A stretch of DNA of 64,000 bases. Origin: Alphaproteobacteria bacterium (GTDB taxonomy: Bacteria; Pseudomonadota; Alphaproteobacteria; CAAGCB01; CAG-977). The position numbers and the translations under genes were made by a program. The notes under the pieces were generated by a model that was given only the letters and a program-made list of their open reading frames with translations, searched no databases and was not told where the DNA came from. Shown here one piece after another: positions 42,835 through 51,906 of the stretch. The first letter of the stretch is position 1. Each line of letters begins with the position of its first letter. Where the stretch lies: the NCBI GenBank assembly GCA_900768465.1, contig CAAGCY010000016.1, forward strand, positions 6,311 through 70,310, written 5' to 3'.

Positions 42835-45342
42835 ATGACTGCCGATGAAATTTTAAAAGCTTACTTCAAAGCTTATGAAACGCCGTGCGCGTTCGACCCG
42901 AAACACCCCGAGGACGGCACATTGTCGCGCAAGGACGACGGACTGCCCGTTTTGCCGATGAACGCCGAGGAAACGAACGCGGCGTGTATGCTTGCTCCGA
43001 CGGACGCGCGGGCGCTGGATTTGGTGCTGAACAACGTTTCAAGCGGCGCAAATCCCGCGGCGGAAATCAAGGCGGACTTTCTGGGGCGTGTCGCGCGCGG
43101 CGAAATCACGGTTCAAAGCTTGACGGCAAGTGACGCAATCCGCCATTTGGGATATATGAAAGGCGGGCATAACGTTGCCGTTTTAATCGGCTTGCTGGAC
43201 GATGAAAAAACGGCGGGCGAAGCCGTCGAAACGCTGTCGGATTTGGTGCTGATTCACAACGCTTTCGATACGGTTGTCGAAAAATACGGGGCGGGCAACA
43301 AACATGCGGCGGCTTTACTGGATTCTTGGGCGCGCGCCGACTGGTTCACGCACCGCAAACCTGTTGAGGAACAAACAAAGGTCGTTGTTTACAAAATCCC
43401 CGATTCAATCGAAGCGTCAACCGACTTTCTGTCCCATTCCAAAGGCGGACACACCCGCACGGACATTCCCAAGCACGGCAAGCATTACTTTATGAACGCC
43501 GAAATGCTGGCGGAACTGAACGCTTTGAAACAGGCGCACCCCGATATTCCCGCGGCTTTGGCGGCGGATAAAATCGGGACAAGCTCGTCGCGCAAATCGG
43601 GCATGAACAATGTGGAATGGAATACGGGCATTGAAAACGAAGACACGCGCTTTCAGCCTGACAAAAGGACGCGCGCAATCGTATTCGCAGGGTCGGTCTT
43701 GGGTCCCATTTTCGCCAAAACGGCGCAAGATATGGGGTCTGTCGTCATTCGCACGAACACGTCGGTTTTAAATACGGGCGATGTGGTAACGATTGTTTGG
43801 CGCGCGGGTGAAATCCGAAACGAAACGGGGGACGTCATCGCCGAATTCGCCGAACCCGTCGATTTGGACATTTTGCGCGCTGGCGGCGGGACTTTGTTCC
43901 GCATGGGCAGGATTTTGACGGCGAACGCCTCCGCCGCTTTGGGCAAAACGTATCCTTTGCCGTACAAAACGGAAAAATCGGATTTGACGCCCGCGCCGAT
44001 GACGGCGGCGCAAAAAGTGATTGCGCTGGCGGCGGGGTTGCCCGTTGTGCGCGCGGGTCAAACGGTTTACGCGCGCGTCGATACGGTTGCTTCCCAAGAC
44101 ACGACGGGTCCCATGACCGTGCAGGAATTGCAGGGGACTTTGGCGGCGACAAAGCTTGCCGTTCCGCTGTTTTTGCAGTCTCAATGCCATAATGCGGCAA
44201 TGGGGTTCAGAACGCCCGCCGTTATCGGAGCGAACTCGCGGCTGGCGGACTTTGTGAAAAGCTTGGGCGGCGTTGCGCTGAACATGGGCGACGGCATCAT
44301 TCATTCGTGGCTGAACGAACTGGTCGTGCCGAATACGGTCGTTGTCGGCGGGGATTCGCACACGCGCACGCCGACGGCGCTGAGCTTTCCGCTGGGATCG
44401 GGCGGCATTGCCGAAGCCGCCGCGACGGGCGTTTGCGAAATCAAAGTGCCGCACAGCGTCCTTGTTACGCTCAAAGGCGAATTTCGCGACGGAATCACGG
44501 TGCGCGATTTGGTCAACTATTTGCCCTATAAAGCGCAAAAGCTGTTCGGCAAAAACGTGTTCGAGGGCGCGATTATCGAATACCGCCGCTTGGGTCAGCC
44601 GTTCGAGATGATTGACGTGTTCAAGCTGACCAATTCGTCGGCGGAACGCAGCGCGGCGGCGGCGTACTTTGAACAAAACGCCGATGATGTTGCGCATTAT
44701 TTGAGGCAATCCTCGATTCCCGTTGTCGAAACGCTGATAAAAGGCGGCTATGACAACGGCGGCGCACTGGCGCGGCGGCTGGAAACGCTGAAAGCATGGA
44801 CGGAAAATCCGCAGGGGTTTGCGGCGGACAAGGGTGCAAGCTACGCCGCCGAAATCCATATCGACTTGGCGGAAATCGACCAGCCGTACATTGCTTGCCC
44901 GCACACGCCCGACAATGTGAAGCCGTTGTCGGAACTGGCGGGGACAAAGGCGGATTTCTGCTTTATCGGGTCGTGCATGTCGGGCGAACGCGACTTTGAA
45001 CGGTTTGAGCAAATCGTGCATGACAAGACGCTTGCCTGCGAAGTGTGGGCGGCTGTTCCGACCAGACTTATCCAAGCGCGGCTGGAAAACCGCGGAATTC
45101 TGAGGGCTTTGCGGGAAAAGGGCGTGCGCGTCGAAGTGTCGGGCTGTTCTTTGTGCATGGGCAATCAGGAACGCGTCAAGGGCGAAAAGAACGTGCTGAC
45201 GACATCGACCCGAAACTTCAAGGGACGCATGGGCGACGCGGCAAGCGTTTGGCTGGTGTCGGCGGAACTGGAAGCCGCGGCGGCGGTTGAAGGGGCTTTC
45301 CCAAGCGTCGAATCGTATTTCAAGGCGGTGAAAAATGATTGA
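42835..45342 (+). CDS. acnB: aconitate hydratase B
   Basis: An 835-residue AcnB that isomerises citrate to isocitrate and can dehydrate 2-methylisocitrate. The N-terminal HEAT-like domain (about 1-160) is present, followed by the swivel domain and the catalytic core. Cluster cysteines are in GSCMSG and CSLCMGNQ. DSHTRTPTALSFPLGSGG binds substrate. Many alphaproteobacteria instead use AcnA. GAAAGGGA precedes the start, and it overlaps the next gene by eight bases. Confidence 0.95.
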   Translation: MTADEILKAYFKAYETPCAFDPKHPEDGTLSRKDDGLPVLPMNAEETNAACMLAPTDARALDLVLNNVSSGANPAAEIKADFLGRVARGEITVQSLTASDAIRHLGYMKGGHNVAVLIGLLDDEKTAGEAVETLSDLVLIHNAFDTVVEKYGAGNKHAAALLDSWARADWFTHRKPVEEQTKVVVYKIPDSIEASTDFLSHSKGGHTRTDIPKHGKHYFMNAEMLAELNALKQAHPDIPAALAADKIGTSSSRKSGMNNVEWNTGIENEDTRFQPDKRTRAIVFAGSVLGPIFAKTAQDMGSVVIRTNTSVLNTGDVVTIVWRAGEIRNETGDVIAEFAEPVDLDILRAGGGTLFRMGRILTANASAALGKTYPLPYKTEKSDLTPAPMTAAQKVIALAAGLPVVRAGQTVYARVDTVASQDTTGPMTVQELQGTLAATKLAVPLFLQSQCHNAAMGFRTPAVIGANSRLADFVKSLGGVALNMGDGIIHSWLNELVVPNTVVVGGDSHTRTPTALSFPLGSGGIAEAAATGVCEIKVPHSVLVTLKGEFRDGITVRDLVNYLPYKAQKLFGKNVFEGAIIEYRRLGQPFEMIDVFKLTNSSAERSAAAAYFEQNADDVAHYLRQSSIPVVETLIKGGYDNGGALARRLETLKAWTENPQGFAADKGASYAAEIHIDLAEIDQPYIACPHTPDNVKPLSELAGTKADFCFIGSCMSGERDFERFEQIVHDKTLACEVWAAVPTRLIQARLENRGILRALREKGVRVEVSGCSLCMGNQERVKGEKNVLTTSTRNFKGRMGDAASVWLVSAELEAAAAVEGAFPSVESYFKAVKND

Positions 45343-47116
45343 GTCTTTCGTGGATGTGGCTCTGCCCGAAGAAGCGGCGGGCGAGGCGTACCAAATCGTC
45401 AAACGCGAGCTGATAACGCCGTTTGAAAAATGGATTGGCGCGGGACGCGTGCGCGAGCATGACTGGAGCTTGAAAGGGCGAATCCAAACCAACGGCGAAG
45501 TGGTGCGCGAAACCGTCGAAATGGCGGGCGGCGACAGAAAAGCCGTGCTGGTCAAAGGTCCGGGGGTGACGCCGACCAAAACGCAGGTCGCGGAAATGTT
45601 GGCTTTGCTGGGGGACGACCGCAAACCCGAAGCCCTGTCCAAACTGGCGACGGGAACGCCCAACGGCTATATGCGCGGGCATTGGCTGGTCAAGGGAAAC
45701 CTTGAACGCTATCAAAATCCGGGGCTGAACGGACTGGTAAAAACGGTTTTGCCGACGTACAAAGACGCGGGACGGGTCGAAGTGCTTTACCCCGACGGCG
45801 GGCGGTACAAGGATGCCGAATGCGTCGTGTTGGATACGGATGCCGAGGTCTTTGTCGAATTCAACCGTAAAATCGTGCGCGAACCCGAAAAGCTGTCGGC
45901 GGGATCGGCGGTGTACTTCAAGCTGACGCGCCGCGACGAAATCGAAAAGCTCTGCGCCAAGGCGATTGCCAAAAAAAACGAAATCGTGTTTATGTCGAAA
46001 TATACGGTGCGCCCCGAACTGGACGGCGAAAAAAAACGCATTTACAACGATATGCGCGAAAAAGCGGGATTGGAACGGCGCGAAGGCAATCAGCGCGATA
46101 TTGTGGACGCGGCGTTCGCGCATTTATTGGCGCACCCCGTCAGCCAAGACACGACGGTGCTTGTTCCCGACGCGTCTTACGGTCCGAAAATCGCGGCGGT
46201 GGCTCAGGCGGTTTATGCGAACGGACTGAAAAAGCCCGCGGACGAATTTTCGGTTTGCCGCTTTTCGGCTGGAAAATGCGAATACGGCGGATTGAACAAA
46301 ACGGTGACGGAAGACGGGTTTTTCCGTATCGTCGTCGGACGCAAGGAATTCCGAATCCCCGTCAGCGCGGGCGATATGTTCGAGGAAATGCACTATGATT
46401 ACGCCGATGCGAAACGCTATGCCGAACAGGTGTTCCGTCAGGCGCGGAACAAAGACTACAAGCGCGTGATTTTCGCTTTCGACGAAACGGACGCTTTTGA
46501 CGCGCCCGTCGCCAAAGCGGTGCGCGATACGGCGTACGGTTTAAAACAGGTCGAAGGGGCGGACTTTATGCTGATGCGCCCCGATGCCGCCGCCGTGATG
46601 ATGTTCACCGCGCCCGCCGTCGGAAAAACGTGCTACGCTTACGACAACTTGTGGGGCGACATTGTGTCCGACGCGATGGATTTGGGAACGAGCATCGCTT
46701 CAATCAATTCGGTCATTTTGTTGGCGGACGGACGCGTCTGGGCTGAAATGGGCGGGGCGGGAACCGCGCCCGATTTGGTCGAGCGGTTTAAAAAAGAGGG
46801 CTTTTGGCGCTACGACCCGATTCCGATTATCGAAGGCATGGCGATAGGCTTTGCCCAATCCGCCGCCCAAGAACCCGCGAATTTTGAATTGTCCCGCTAT
46901 GCCGCAGCGCTGCACCAAGCGTATGTCGATGTTTTGAAAAAAGGCATCGCCACGCCCGATTTGGCAGGCAAGCTGACGACAAAAACGCAAACGGGCGTCG
47001 ATACGGAATCGTTTGTCAAAGCGGTGCGGGTCAGACTGCACGCTTTGCTGGGCGAAAATGACGAAGCCGCGGTGTTGGCGGAAAAACTGAAACAGGAAAC
47101 AAGGGAAATCAGATGA
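45335..47116 (+). CDS. isocitrate dehydrogenase-like protein, atypical
   Basis: A 593-residue member of the isocitrate/isopropylmalate dehydrogenase superfamily, by pattern. KYTVRPELDGEKKRIYNDM resembles the STKNTILKKYDG lysine block of NADP enzymes. YAYDNLWGDIVSDAMDLG resembles the metal-binding DNMLGDILSD block, and AEMGGAGTAPDL the HGSAPD segment. It is far longer than the usual 404-residue alphaproteobacterial enzyme and shorter than the monomeric 740-residue form. Position between acnB and gltA, with overlaps on both sides, supports the reaction isocitrate to 2-oxoglutarate. Exact subfamily uncertain. Confidence 0.7.
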   Translation: MIESFVDVALPEEAAGEAYQIVKRELITPFEKWIGAGRVREHDWSLKGRIQTNGEVVRETVEMAGGDRKAVLVKGPGVTPTKTQVAEMLALLGDDRKPEALSKLATGTPNGYMRGHWLVKGNLERYQNPGLNGLVKTVLPTYKDAGRVEVLYPDGGRYKDAECVVLDTDAEVFVEFNRKIVREPEKLSAGSAVYFKLTRRDEIEKLCAKAIAKKNEIVFMSKYTVRPELDGEKKRIYNDMREKAGLERREGNQRDIVDAAFAHLLAHPVSQDTTVLVPDASYGPKIAAVAQAVYANGLKKPADEFSVCRFSAGKCEYGGLNKTVTEDGFFRIVVGRKEFRIPVSAGDMFEEMHYDYADAKRYAEQVFRQARNKDYKRVIFAFDETDAFDAPVAKAVRDTAYGLKQVEGADFMLMRPDAAAVMMFTAPAVGKTCYAYDNLWGDIVSDAMDLGTSIASINSVILLADGRVWAEMGGAGTAPDLVERFKKEGFWRYDPIPIIEGMAIGFAQSAAQEPANFELSRYAAALHQAYVDVLKKGIATPDLAGKLTTKTQTGVDTESFVKAVRVRLHALLGENDEAAVLAEKLKQETREIR

Positions 47117-48396
47117 CGACCGTAAAGCTGGAATATGACGGAAAAACCGTTGAACTGCCTGTGCTGGAAGCGACGACGGGCGAACGCGCGATTGATATTT
47201 CCGAACTGCGCGCGAAAACGGGGCTGACGACGCTGGATGCGGGGTTCGGCAATACGGCTTCGTGCATCAGCACAATCACTTATGTCAACGGGGAAAAGGG
47301 CGTTTTGCGCTATCGCGGAATTCCGATTGAAACCGTGGCGGAAAAGATGACTTTTATCGAAACGGCGTGGCTGTTGATTTACGGCAGACTGCCGACTCAG
47401 TCCGAATTGAGGGCGTTCAGCGTGCGCCTGACCAACAACGAACTGCTGCACGAAGGGCTGTTGCATCACTTTGACGCTTTCCCGCCGAACGGTCAGCCGA
47501 TGTCCATTCTGTCCGCCGTGGTTAATTCGCTGATTTGCTATTCGCCCGAAATCATGGATACCGCGAACGAAGAAGCCATGCGCAACGCCGTCGCCGCCAT
47601 CATTTCCAAAGTACGCACCATTGCGGCGTTTTCTTATCGCAAAGCCATGGGGTTGCCGTTCATTTATCCCGATCCCGTGCGGAGCTACTGTGACAACTTT
47701 CTGCACATGATGTTTTCTTTGCCGAACCGTCCGCACCAGCCGACGCCCGAAGCGGTCAAGGCGCTGAACTTGTTTTTAATGCTTCACGCCGATCACGAAC
47801 AGAACTGCTCGACATCGACCGTCCGCATTGTCGGTTCCGCCGAAACGAACCTGTTTTCCAGCGTGTCTGCGGGTATTTGCGCGCTGTGGGGCAAACTGCA
47901 CGGCGGCGCGAACGTCGCGGTTGCGGAAATGTTGAGGCACTTGGTCGACGACGGCGAAAGCACGGCGGACTTTATCGAACGCGTCAAGCGCAAGGAAGTG
48001 CGCTTGATGGGCTTCGGGCACCGCGTTTACAAGACGTTCGACCCCCGCGCCAAAGTGTTGAAACGCGCCGTGTTCGATTTGCTGAATGCCGAAAAAGTGC
48101 GCGACCCCTTGATTGACAAGGCGTTGGAATTGGAACAAGCCGCCCTTGCCGACGATTATTTCAAGGAACGCAACCTGTATCCGAACGTGGACTTTTATTC
48201 GGGCATGATTTTAAGGGCGCTGAAGATTCCTTTGAACATGTACACGGTGATGTTCGCCATCGGGCGGATTCCGGGGTGGATTGCCCATTGGGTTGAAGGC
48301 AACCAAGGCGTTCGCCGCTTGGCGCGTCCCCGTCAGCTGTATCAAGGCGAGGTCGAAACGCCCTTTGTTCCGCTGGATTTAAGAAACGGTTTGTAA
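47113..48396 (+). CDS. gltA: citrate synthase
   Basis: A 427-residue type I citrate synthase of the hexameric group, condensing acetyl-CoA and oxaloacetate. The catalytic histidines lie in LHADHEQN and GFGHRVYK, and the aspartate in NVDFYSG. WVEGNQGVRRLARPRQLY closes the active site region. It overlaps the upstream isocitrate dehydrogenase-like gene by four bases (ATGA), making an acnB-icd-gltA unit. The Fic gene starts 13 bases later. Confidence 0.96.
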   Translation: MTTVKLEYDGKTVELPVLEATTGERAIDISELRAKTGLTTLDAGFGNTASCISTITYVNGEKGVLRYRGIPIETVAEKMTFIETAWLLIYGRLPTQSELRAFSVRLTNNELLHEGLLHHFDAFPPNGQPMSILSAVVNSLICYSPEIMDTANEEAMRNAVAAIISKVRTIAAFSYRKAMGLPFIYPDPVRSYCDNFLHMMFSLPNRPHQPTPEAVKALNLFLMLHADHEQNCSTSTVRIVGSAETNLFSSVSAGICALWGKLHGGANVAVAEMLRHLVDDGESTADFIERVKRKEVRLMGFGHRVYKTFDPRAKVLKRAVFDLLNAEKVRDPLIDKALELEQAALADDYFKERNLYPNVDFYSGMILRALKIPLNMYTVMFAIGRIPGWIAHWVEGNQGVRRLARPRQLYQGEVETPFVPLDLRNGL

Positions 48397-48409
48397 AAGG
48401 AAAGCAAGA

Positions 48410-49396
48410 ATGGCTTACGAAGATTTGACCCAAAAGAAAAACGAATTGGAAAAATTGCCGCCTTTGGAAGCGGATGTTGCCGAAGAATTGCGCAAAACCG
48501 TTGATTTGGAGCTGACTTCCGTCGGCGATTGCTTTGACGGCGGCGCGCTGACACGTCGCGAAACGGAACAGATTTTGTTCAAAAACAAAGTTGTTCCTCC
48601 GCGGTCGCTGACCGAGCATATTCAAGCGCTGAACATCTCCAAAGCGTTCGATATGATTCAAGAGCTTGCCGTTCGCACGGGGCGTCCCGTCGACGACAGC
48701 GACGTGAAGAATATTCACCGCGTCATCGTGCGTGAACTGGACGACAAAAACGGCGGCATGTACCGCGGCTTTTCAATGACGTTTCCAACGGACGATCAGC
48801 CGCTGCCCGAACCCGTCCGCGTGCAAAGAATGATGGACGATTTCGGAATGTGGCTGTTTACCGCGCGCACTCTGCATCCCGCCGCTTTGGCAGCCGAGGC
48901 GCATTTGCGATTGATGGCCATTCATCCGTTCGGCAAAGGAAACGGCAAAACCGCCCGCATGCTGATGAACTTGATTTTGCTCAGAAACGGGTATCCTCCC
49001 GCGCTGTTTTCGCGGCGCGAGAAAAAAGAATACTGGCAGTCTTTGGAAGCCGCCATTTACAAAAACGACAGGACGGCTTACGACAAACTGGTGTATCGCG
49101 CCGTGAACCGCGCTTTGGATTTATACCTGAAAACGGGGCAAAAGAAAGCTGTCGATGTGGAAGACGAAGCCGCTCCTTATTTCCTGCGTATCGGTCAGCT
49201 GGCAAAGGAAACGGGCGAACGCGTGTCAACCATTCGCTATTGGACGACCATGGGCATCATCGAACCCGCGGGTAAAACGTCCGCCGACTATATGATTTAT
49301 TCGTCCGATGTTCTGGACAGAATCAAAAAACTGAAAGACTTGAAAGCCCAACGCTATACGCTGGATGAAATTCGCAAGCATTTGGGCAACGCTTGA
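48410..49396 (+). CDS. Fic-domain protein fused to a MerR-type DNA-binding domain
   Basis: A 328-residue protein. Residues 90-235 are a Fic domain with HPFGKGNGKTAR starting at residue 172. The canonical second glycine-asparagine-glycine step is kept, but arginine is replaced by lysine (GNGK for GNGR). Fic enzymes transfer AMP to target proteins. The N-terminal stretch TSVGDCFDGGALTRRE sits where class II Fic proteins carry the inhibitory SxxxEG helix, but is degenerate. Residues 257-328 are a MerR-like helix-turn-helix (RIGQLAKETGERVSTIRYWTTMGII). It probably shares the acnB-icd-gltA transcript. Confidence 0.85.
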   Translation: MAYEDLTQKKNELEKLPPLEADVAEELRKTVDLELTSVGDCFDGGALTRRETEQILFKNKVVPPRSLTEHIQALNISKAFDMIQELAVRTGRPVDDSDVKNIHRVIVRELDDKNGGMYRGFSMTFPTDDQPLPEPVRVQRMMDDFGMWLFTARTLHPAALAAEAHLRLMAIHPFGKGNGKTARMLMNLILLRNGYPPALFSRREKKEYWQSLEAAIYKNDRTAYDKLVYRAVNRALDLYLKTGQKKAVDVEDEAAPYFLRIGQLAKETGERVSTIRYWTTMGIIEPAGKTSADYMIYSSDVLDRIKKLKDLKAQRYTLDEIRKHLGNA

Positions 49397-49431
49397 CAGC
49401 GGATAAATTTTATATAACATATTGTTAATCT

Positions 49432-49460
49432 GTCCCTTGAGTATTCAAGGGACTTTTTTT
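49432..49460 (+). terminator. intrinsic terminator after the fic gene
   Basis: GTCCCTTGA and TCAAGGGAC pair perfectly around GTAT, followed by seven T. It ends the acnB-icd-gltA-fic unit and lies just 20 bases ahead of the large terminase start. Confidence 0.95.
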
Positions 49461-49480
49461 ATGCAAAAAGGATTATCATA

Positions 49481-50791
49481 ATGAGGCAAGTCAAAATTCC
49501 ATACCGCTGGAAACCGCGGAAATACCAGATGAAACTGTGGAAATACTTGGAAGACGGGGGAAAGCGCGCGGTCGCCGTTTGGCACAGGCGCGCGGGCAAA
49601 GACAGTTTGTCGCTGAACTGGACGGCGGTGGCGGCGTTTGAACGCGTCGGCGTGTATTGGCACATGCTGCCTTTGCAGACCCAAGCGCGCAAAGTCGTTT
49701 GGGACGCCATTGACAAGCAGGGGCGTCGCGTCATCGATCAAGTGTTTCCGAAACAGTTGCGTAAATCAATCAACAGCCAAGAAATGAAAATCGAACTGGT
49801 CAACGGGTCGATTTGGCAATGTTTGGGATCGGACAATTATAATTCTTTGGTGGGGGCGAACCCCGTCGGTGTTGTTTTTTCCGAATACTCCATTGCCGAT
49901 CCCGCCGCATGGGACTTTATCCGCCCGATTTTGGCGGAAAACGACGGGTGGGCTTTGTTCATTTACACGCCGCGCGGACGCAATCACGGACTAAAGCTGT
50001 TTGAAACGGCAAAGCAGGCGGAAGGCTGGTTCGTGCAGGCTTTGGGCGTTGAGCAGACCAAGGCGATTCCTTTGTCCGCAATCGAATCGGAACGTAAAGC
50101 CGGCATGGACGAAGAAATGATACGGCAGGAGTTTTACTGTTCGTTCGACGCGGCGATAAAGGGCAGTTATTACGGCGCGCTTATCAACGATTTGGAAAAC
50201 AAAGGCGCCGTCTGTCATTTGCCGCACAATCCCGCTTTACCCGTTTATACGGCATGGGATTTGGGTATCGGCGACGCGACGGCGATTTGGTTTTATCAGA
50301 AAAACGGAACAAGCGTCGATGTGATTGATTACTGTGAGGCAAGCGGTGTCGGGCTGGATTACTACGTCCGCGTTCTGCGCGAAAAGCCGTACACTTACAC
50401 CAACGACAACATTTTCCCGCACGATATTCAAGTCCACGAGCTTTCCAGCGGCAAAAGCCGTTTGGATTTATTGGCGGGCTTGGGTGTCAGAGGGCGCGTT
50501 CTGCCCCGTGCAAGCGTCGAAACGGGGATTGCCGCCGTGCGTCTGCTGCTGCCGCGATGCCGCTTTGACGCGGAAAAGTGCCAAACGGGACTGGAGGCTT
50601 TGCGCCAATATCAAAAAGCGTGGGACGATCAGCGGCGGACGTTTCAGCCAAAGCCTTTGCACGACTGGACCAGCCATGCCGCCGACGCTTTTCGCTATTT
50701 GGCGGTCGGACTGAAAGAAGATTCCGCCAAAGCCGAACGCTTTTCCCGTGAAAGCGTAAAAACCGCGGCGGAATACGATCCGCTGGCTTAA
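49481..50791 (+). CDS. phage-type terminase large subunit
   Basis: A 436-residue DNA-packaging motor protein. The ATPase domain has Walker A WHRRAGKD with lysine 40 and a Walker B-like VVFSEYS. The nuclease domain has YTAWDLGIGDATAI with the metal-binding aspartate and a closing HAADAFRYLAVGL. It looks intact. It starts 20 bases after a strong terminator, leaving almost no room for its own promoter. No capsid, portal or tail gene lies nearby. Its stop overlaps that of rlmJ. A prophage remnant or gene-transfer-agent part is likely. Confidence 0.9.
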   Translation: MRQVKIPYRWKPRKYQMKLWKYLEDGGKRAVAVWHRRAGKDSLSLNWTAVAAFERVGVYWHMLPLQTQARKVVWDAIDKQGRRVIDQVFPKQLRKSINSQEMKIELVNGSIWQCLGSDNYNSLVGANPVGVVFSEYSIADPAAWDFIRPILAENDGWALFIYTPRGRNHGLKLFETAKQAEGWFVQALGVEQTKAIPLSAIESERKAGMDEEMIRQEFYCSFDAAIKGSYYGALINDLENKGAVCHLPHNPALPVYTAWDLGIGDATAIWFYQKNGTSVDVIDYCEASGVGLDYYVRVLREKPYTYTNDNIFPHDIQVHELSSGKSRLDLLAGLGVRGRVLPRASVETGIAAVRLLLPRCRFDAEKCQTGLEALRQYQKAWDDQRRTFQPKPLHDWTSHAADAFRYLAVGLKEDSAKAERFSRESVKTAAEYDPLA

Positions 50792-51558
50792 AACAGATTT
50801 TTTATCGCGTCCAAATCGCTTTGCGTGCCGAACGGCGTGTTGACAAACAAAATTCCGCTGCCCAGCATGGCGGTTTTCGGATGTTTGAACAGGATTTCGG
50901 CGTTGTAGAATTTCGGCAAATCGGCGTCTTGCAGCGGTTTTATCAAATCGAAATGATAGTTTTCCCGCAAAATCGGATACCAGACGCCGATGACGCCTTC
51001 CGCCCATTTGCGGTGCAGTTTCAAAACGAACTTTGCCGTTTTTTCGTATTCGGTTTTCACTTCGTAACTGGGGTCGGTGAAGACCATGCCGCGGCGCGGT
51101 GTCGGCGGGCAGATGGCCAAAGCGCCCTCGAACCCGTCGCGGTTGTGCAGGTGCGTGTTCGGATAGCGCATCAGACGGAACAATGCTTGATATTCCTGCG
51201 GGTGCAGTTCCATAAAGTGCAGGGTGTCGGTCGGGCGAAGCAGGGCTTCGGCGATAAAGGGCGATCCGGGGTAGTACTGTTCGCCGATTTCCGAATGAAG
51301 CCTGTTCAGCAAATTCAAGTACGGATGACCGGCGGGGATTTTGCGCGCTTTCAAAACCGATTCGATGCCGAAAGCGGCTTCGTTCGTTTTAAGCGCCATT
51401 GCCGACGACAAATCATACAGCCCGCGTCCCGCGTGCGTTTCAATGTAAGTCAGCGGCTTGTCCTTTTGCGCCAATTTTTCCAAAACGGTGCAAAGCGCAG
51501 CGTGTTTGTGAACGTCCGCCAAATTGCCCGCGTGGTATCCGTGCTGATAGGAAAGCAT
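50788..51558 (-). CDS. rlmJ: 23S rRNA (adenine-N6) methyltransferase
   Basis: A 256-residue RlmJ that methylates A2030 of 23S rRNA. It begins MLSYQHGYHAGNLADVHKHAAL, as in the family, and has the motif IV region TDPSYEVKTEY, where DPPY is more usual. ATG 51558 lies behind GGAGGACATC. The longer reading upstream runs antisense through the small terminase gene and is rejected. It sits between the two terminase genes on the opposite strand. Confidence 0.92.
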   Translation of the reverse strand: MLSYQHGYHAGNLADVHKHAALCTVLEKLAQKDKPLTYIETHAGRGLYDLSSAMALKTNEAAFGIESVLKARKIPAGHPYLNLLNRLHSEIGEQYYPGSPFIAEALLRPTDTLHFMELHPQEYQALFRLMRYPNTHLHNRDGFEGALAICPPTPRRGMVFTDPSYEVKTEYEKTAKFVLKLHRKWAEGVIGVWYPILRENYHFDLIKPLQDADLPKFYNAEILFKHPKTAMLGSGILFVNTPFGTQSDLDAIKNLF

Positions 51559-51639
51559 GATGTCCTCCGAAGTTTTTTCTTTGGTATAAAGCTTTTGAGG
51601 AAACGTTGCCAGAGTTGTTTTGTGTGAAAGAGAGAAAAA

Positions 51640-51906
51640 ATGAGAAAAAAGAAACAATCTTCGTCCGATGAAATGACGGATTATTTGATTGAAACGGTCA
51701 AAGAAGTGATAGAAGTCGCTCGTCAGCCCGTTCCCGTGCTGGACAAAGCGGGACATCCGACGGGCGCGACGGAATATCAGGCGGCGACGGTTCTGAAAGG
51801 GTGCGAACTGCTTGCAAAGCTGTTGGGAACGCTGAAAGAATCCGACGACAAGCCCGTATCGGTGCAAATCGTGTCTTATCGCGATGCGGAAGAATCGGAC
51901 GGATAA
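51640..51906 (+). CDS. terminase small subunit-like protein
   Basis: An 88-residue protein with a central helix TVLKGCELLAKLLGTLKES that matches the C-terminal helical pattern of phage small terminase subunits, which recognise DNA and load the large subunit. It starts behind AAAGAGAG in the 81-base divergent gap from rlmJ, where TATAAA is seen. Its 3' end overlaps the convergent ankyrin gene by 31 bases. Assignment rests on pattern and proximity to the large subunit. Confidence 0.65.
   Translation: MRKKKQSSSDEMTDYLIETVKEVIEVARQPVPVLDKAGHPTGATEYQAATVLKGCELLAKLLGTLKESDDKPVSVQIVSYRDAEESDG

Noticed and set aside
43768..45663. A 631-codon antisense frame opposite acnB
   Set aside because: acnB on the plus strand is certain. 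The antisense frame reads as arginine-rich filler typical of shadows.
49393..49420. TTGACA-TAACAT as a promoter for the large terminase
   Set aside because: A strong terminator (49432-49460) lies between this site and the gene, so it would not express the gene well.
49481..51906. Complete prophage
   Set aside because: Only terminase genes are seen. There are no structural, lysis, integrase or repressor genes on either side.
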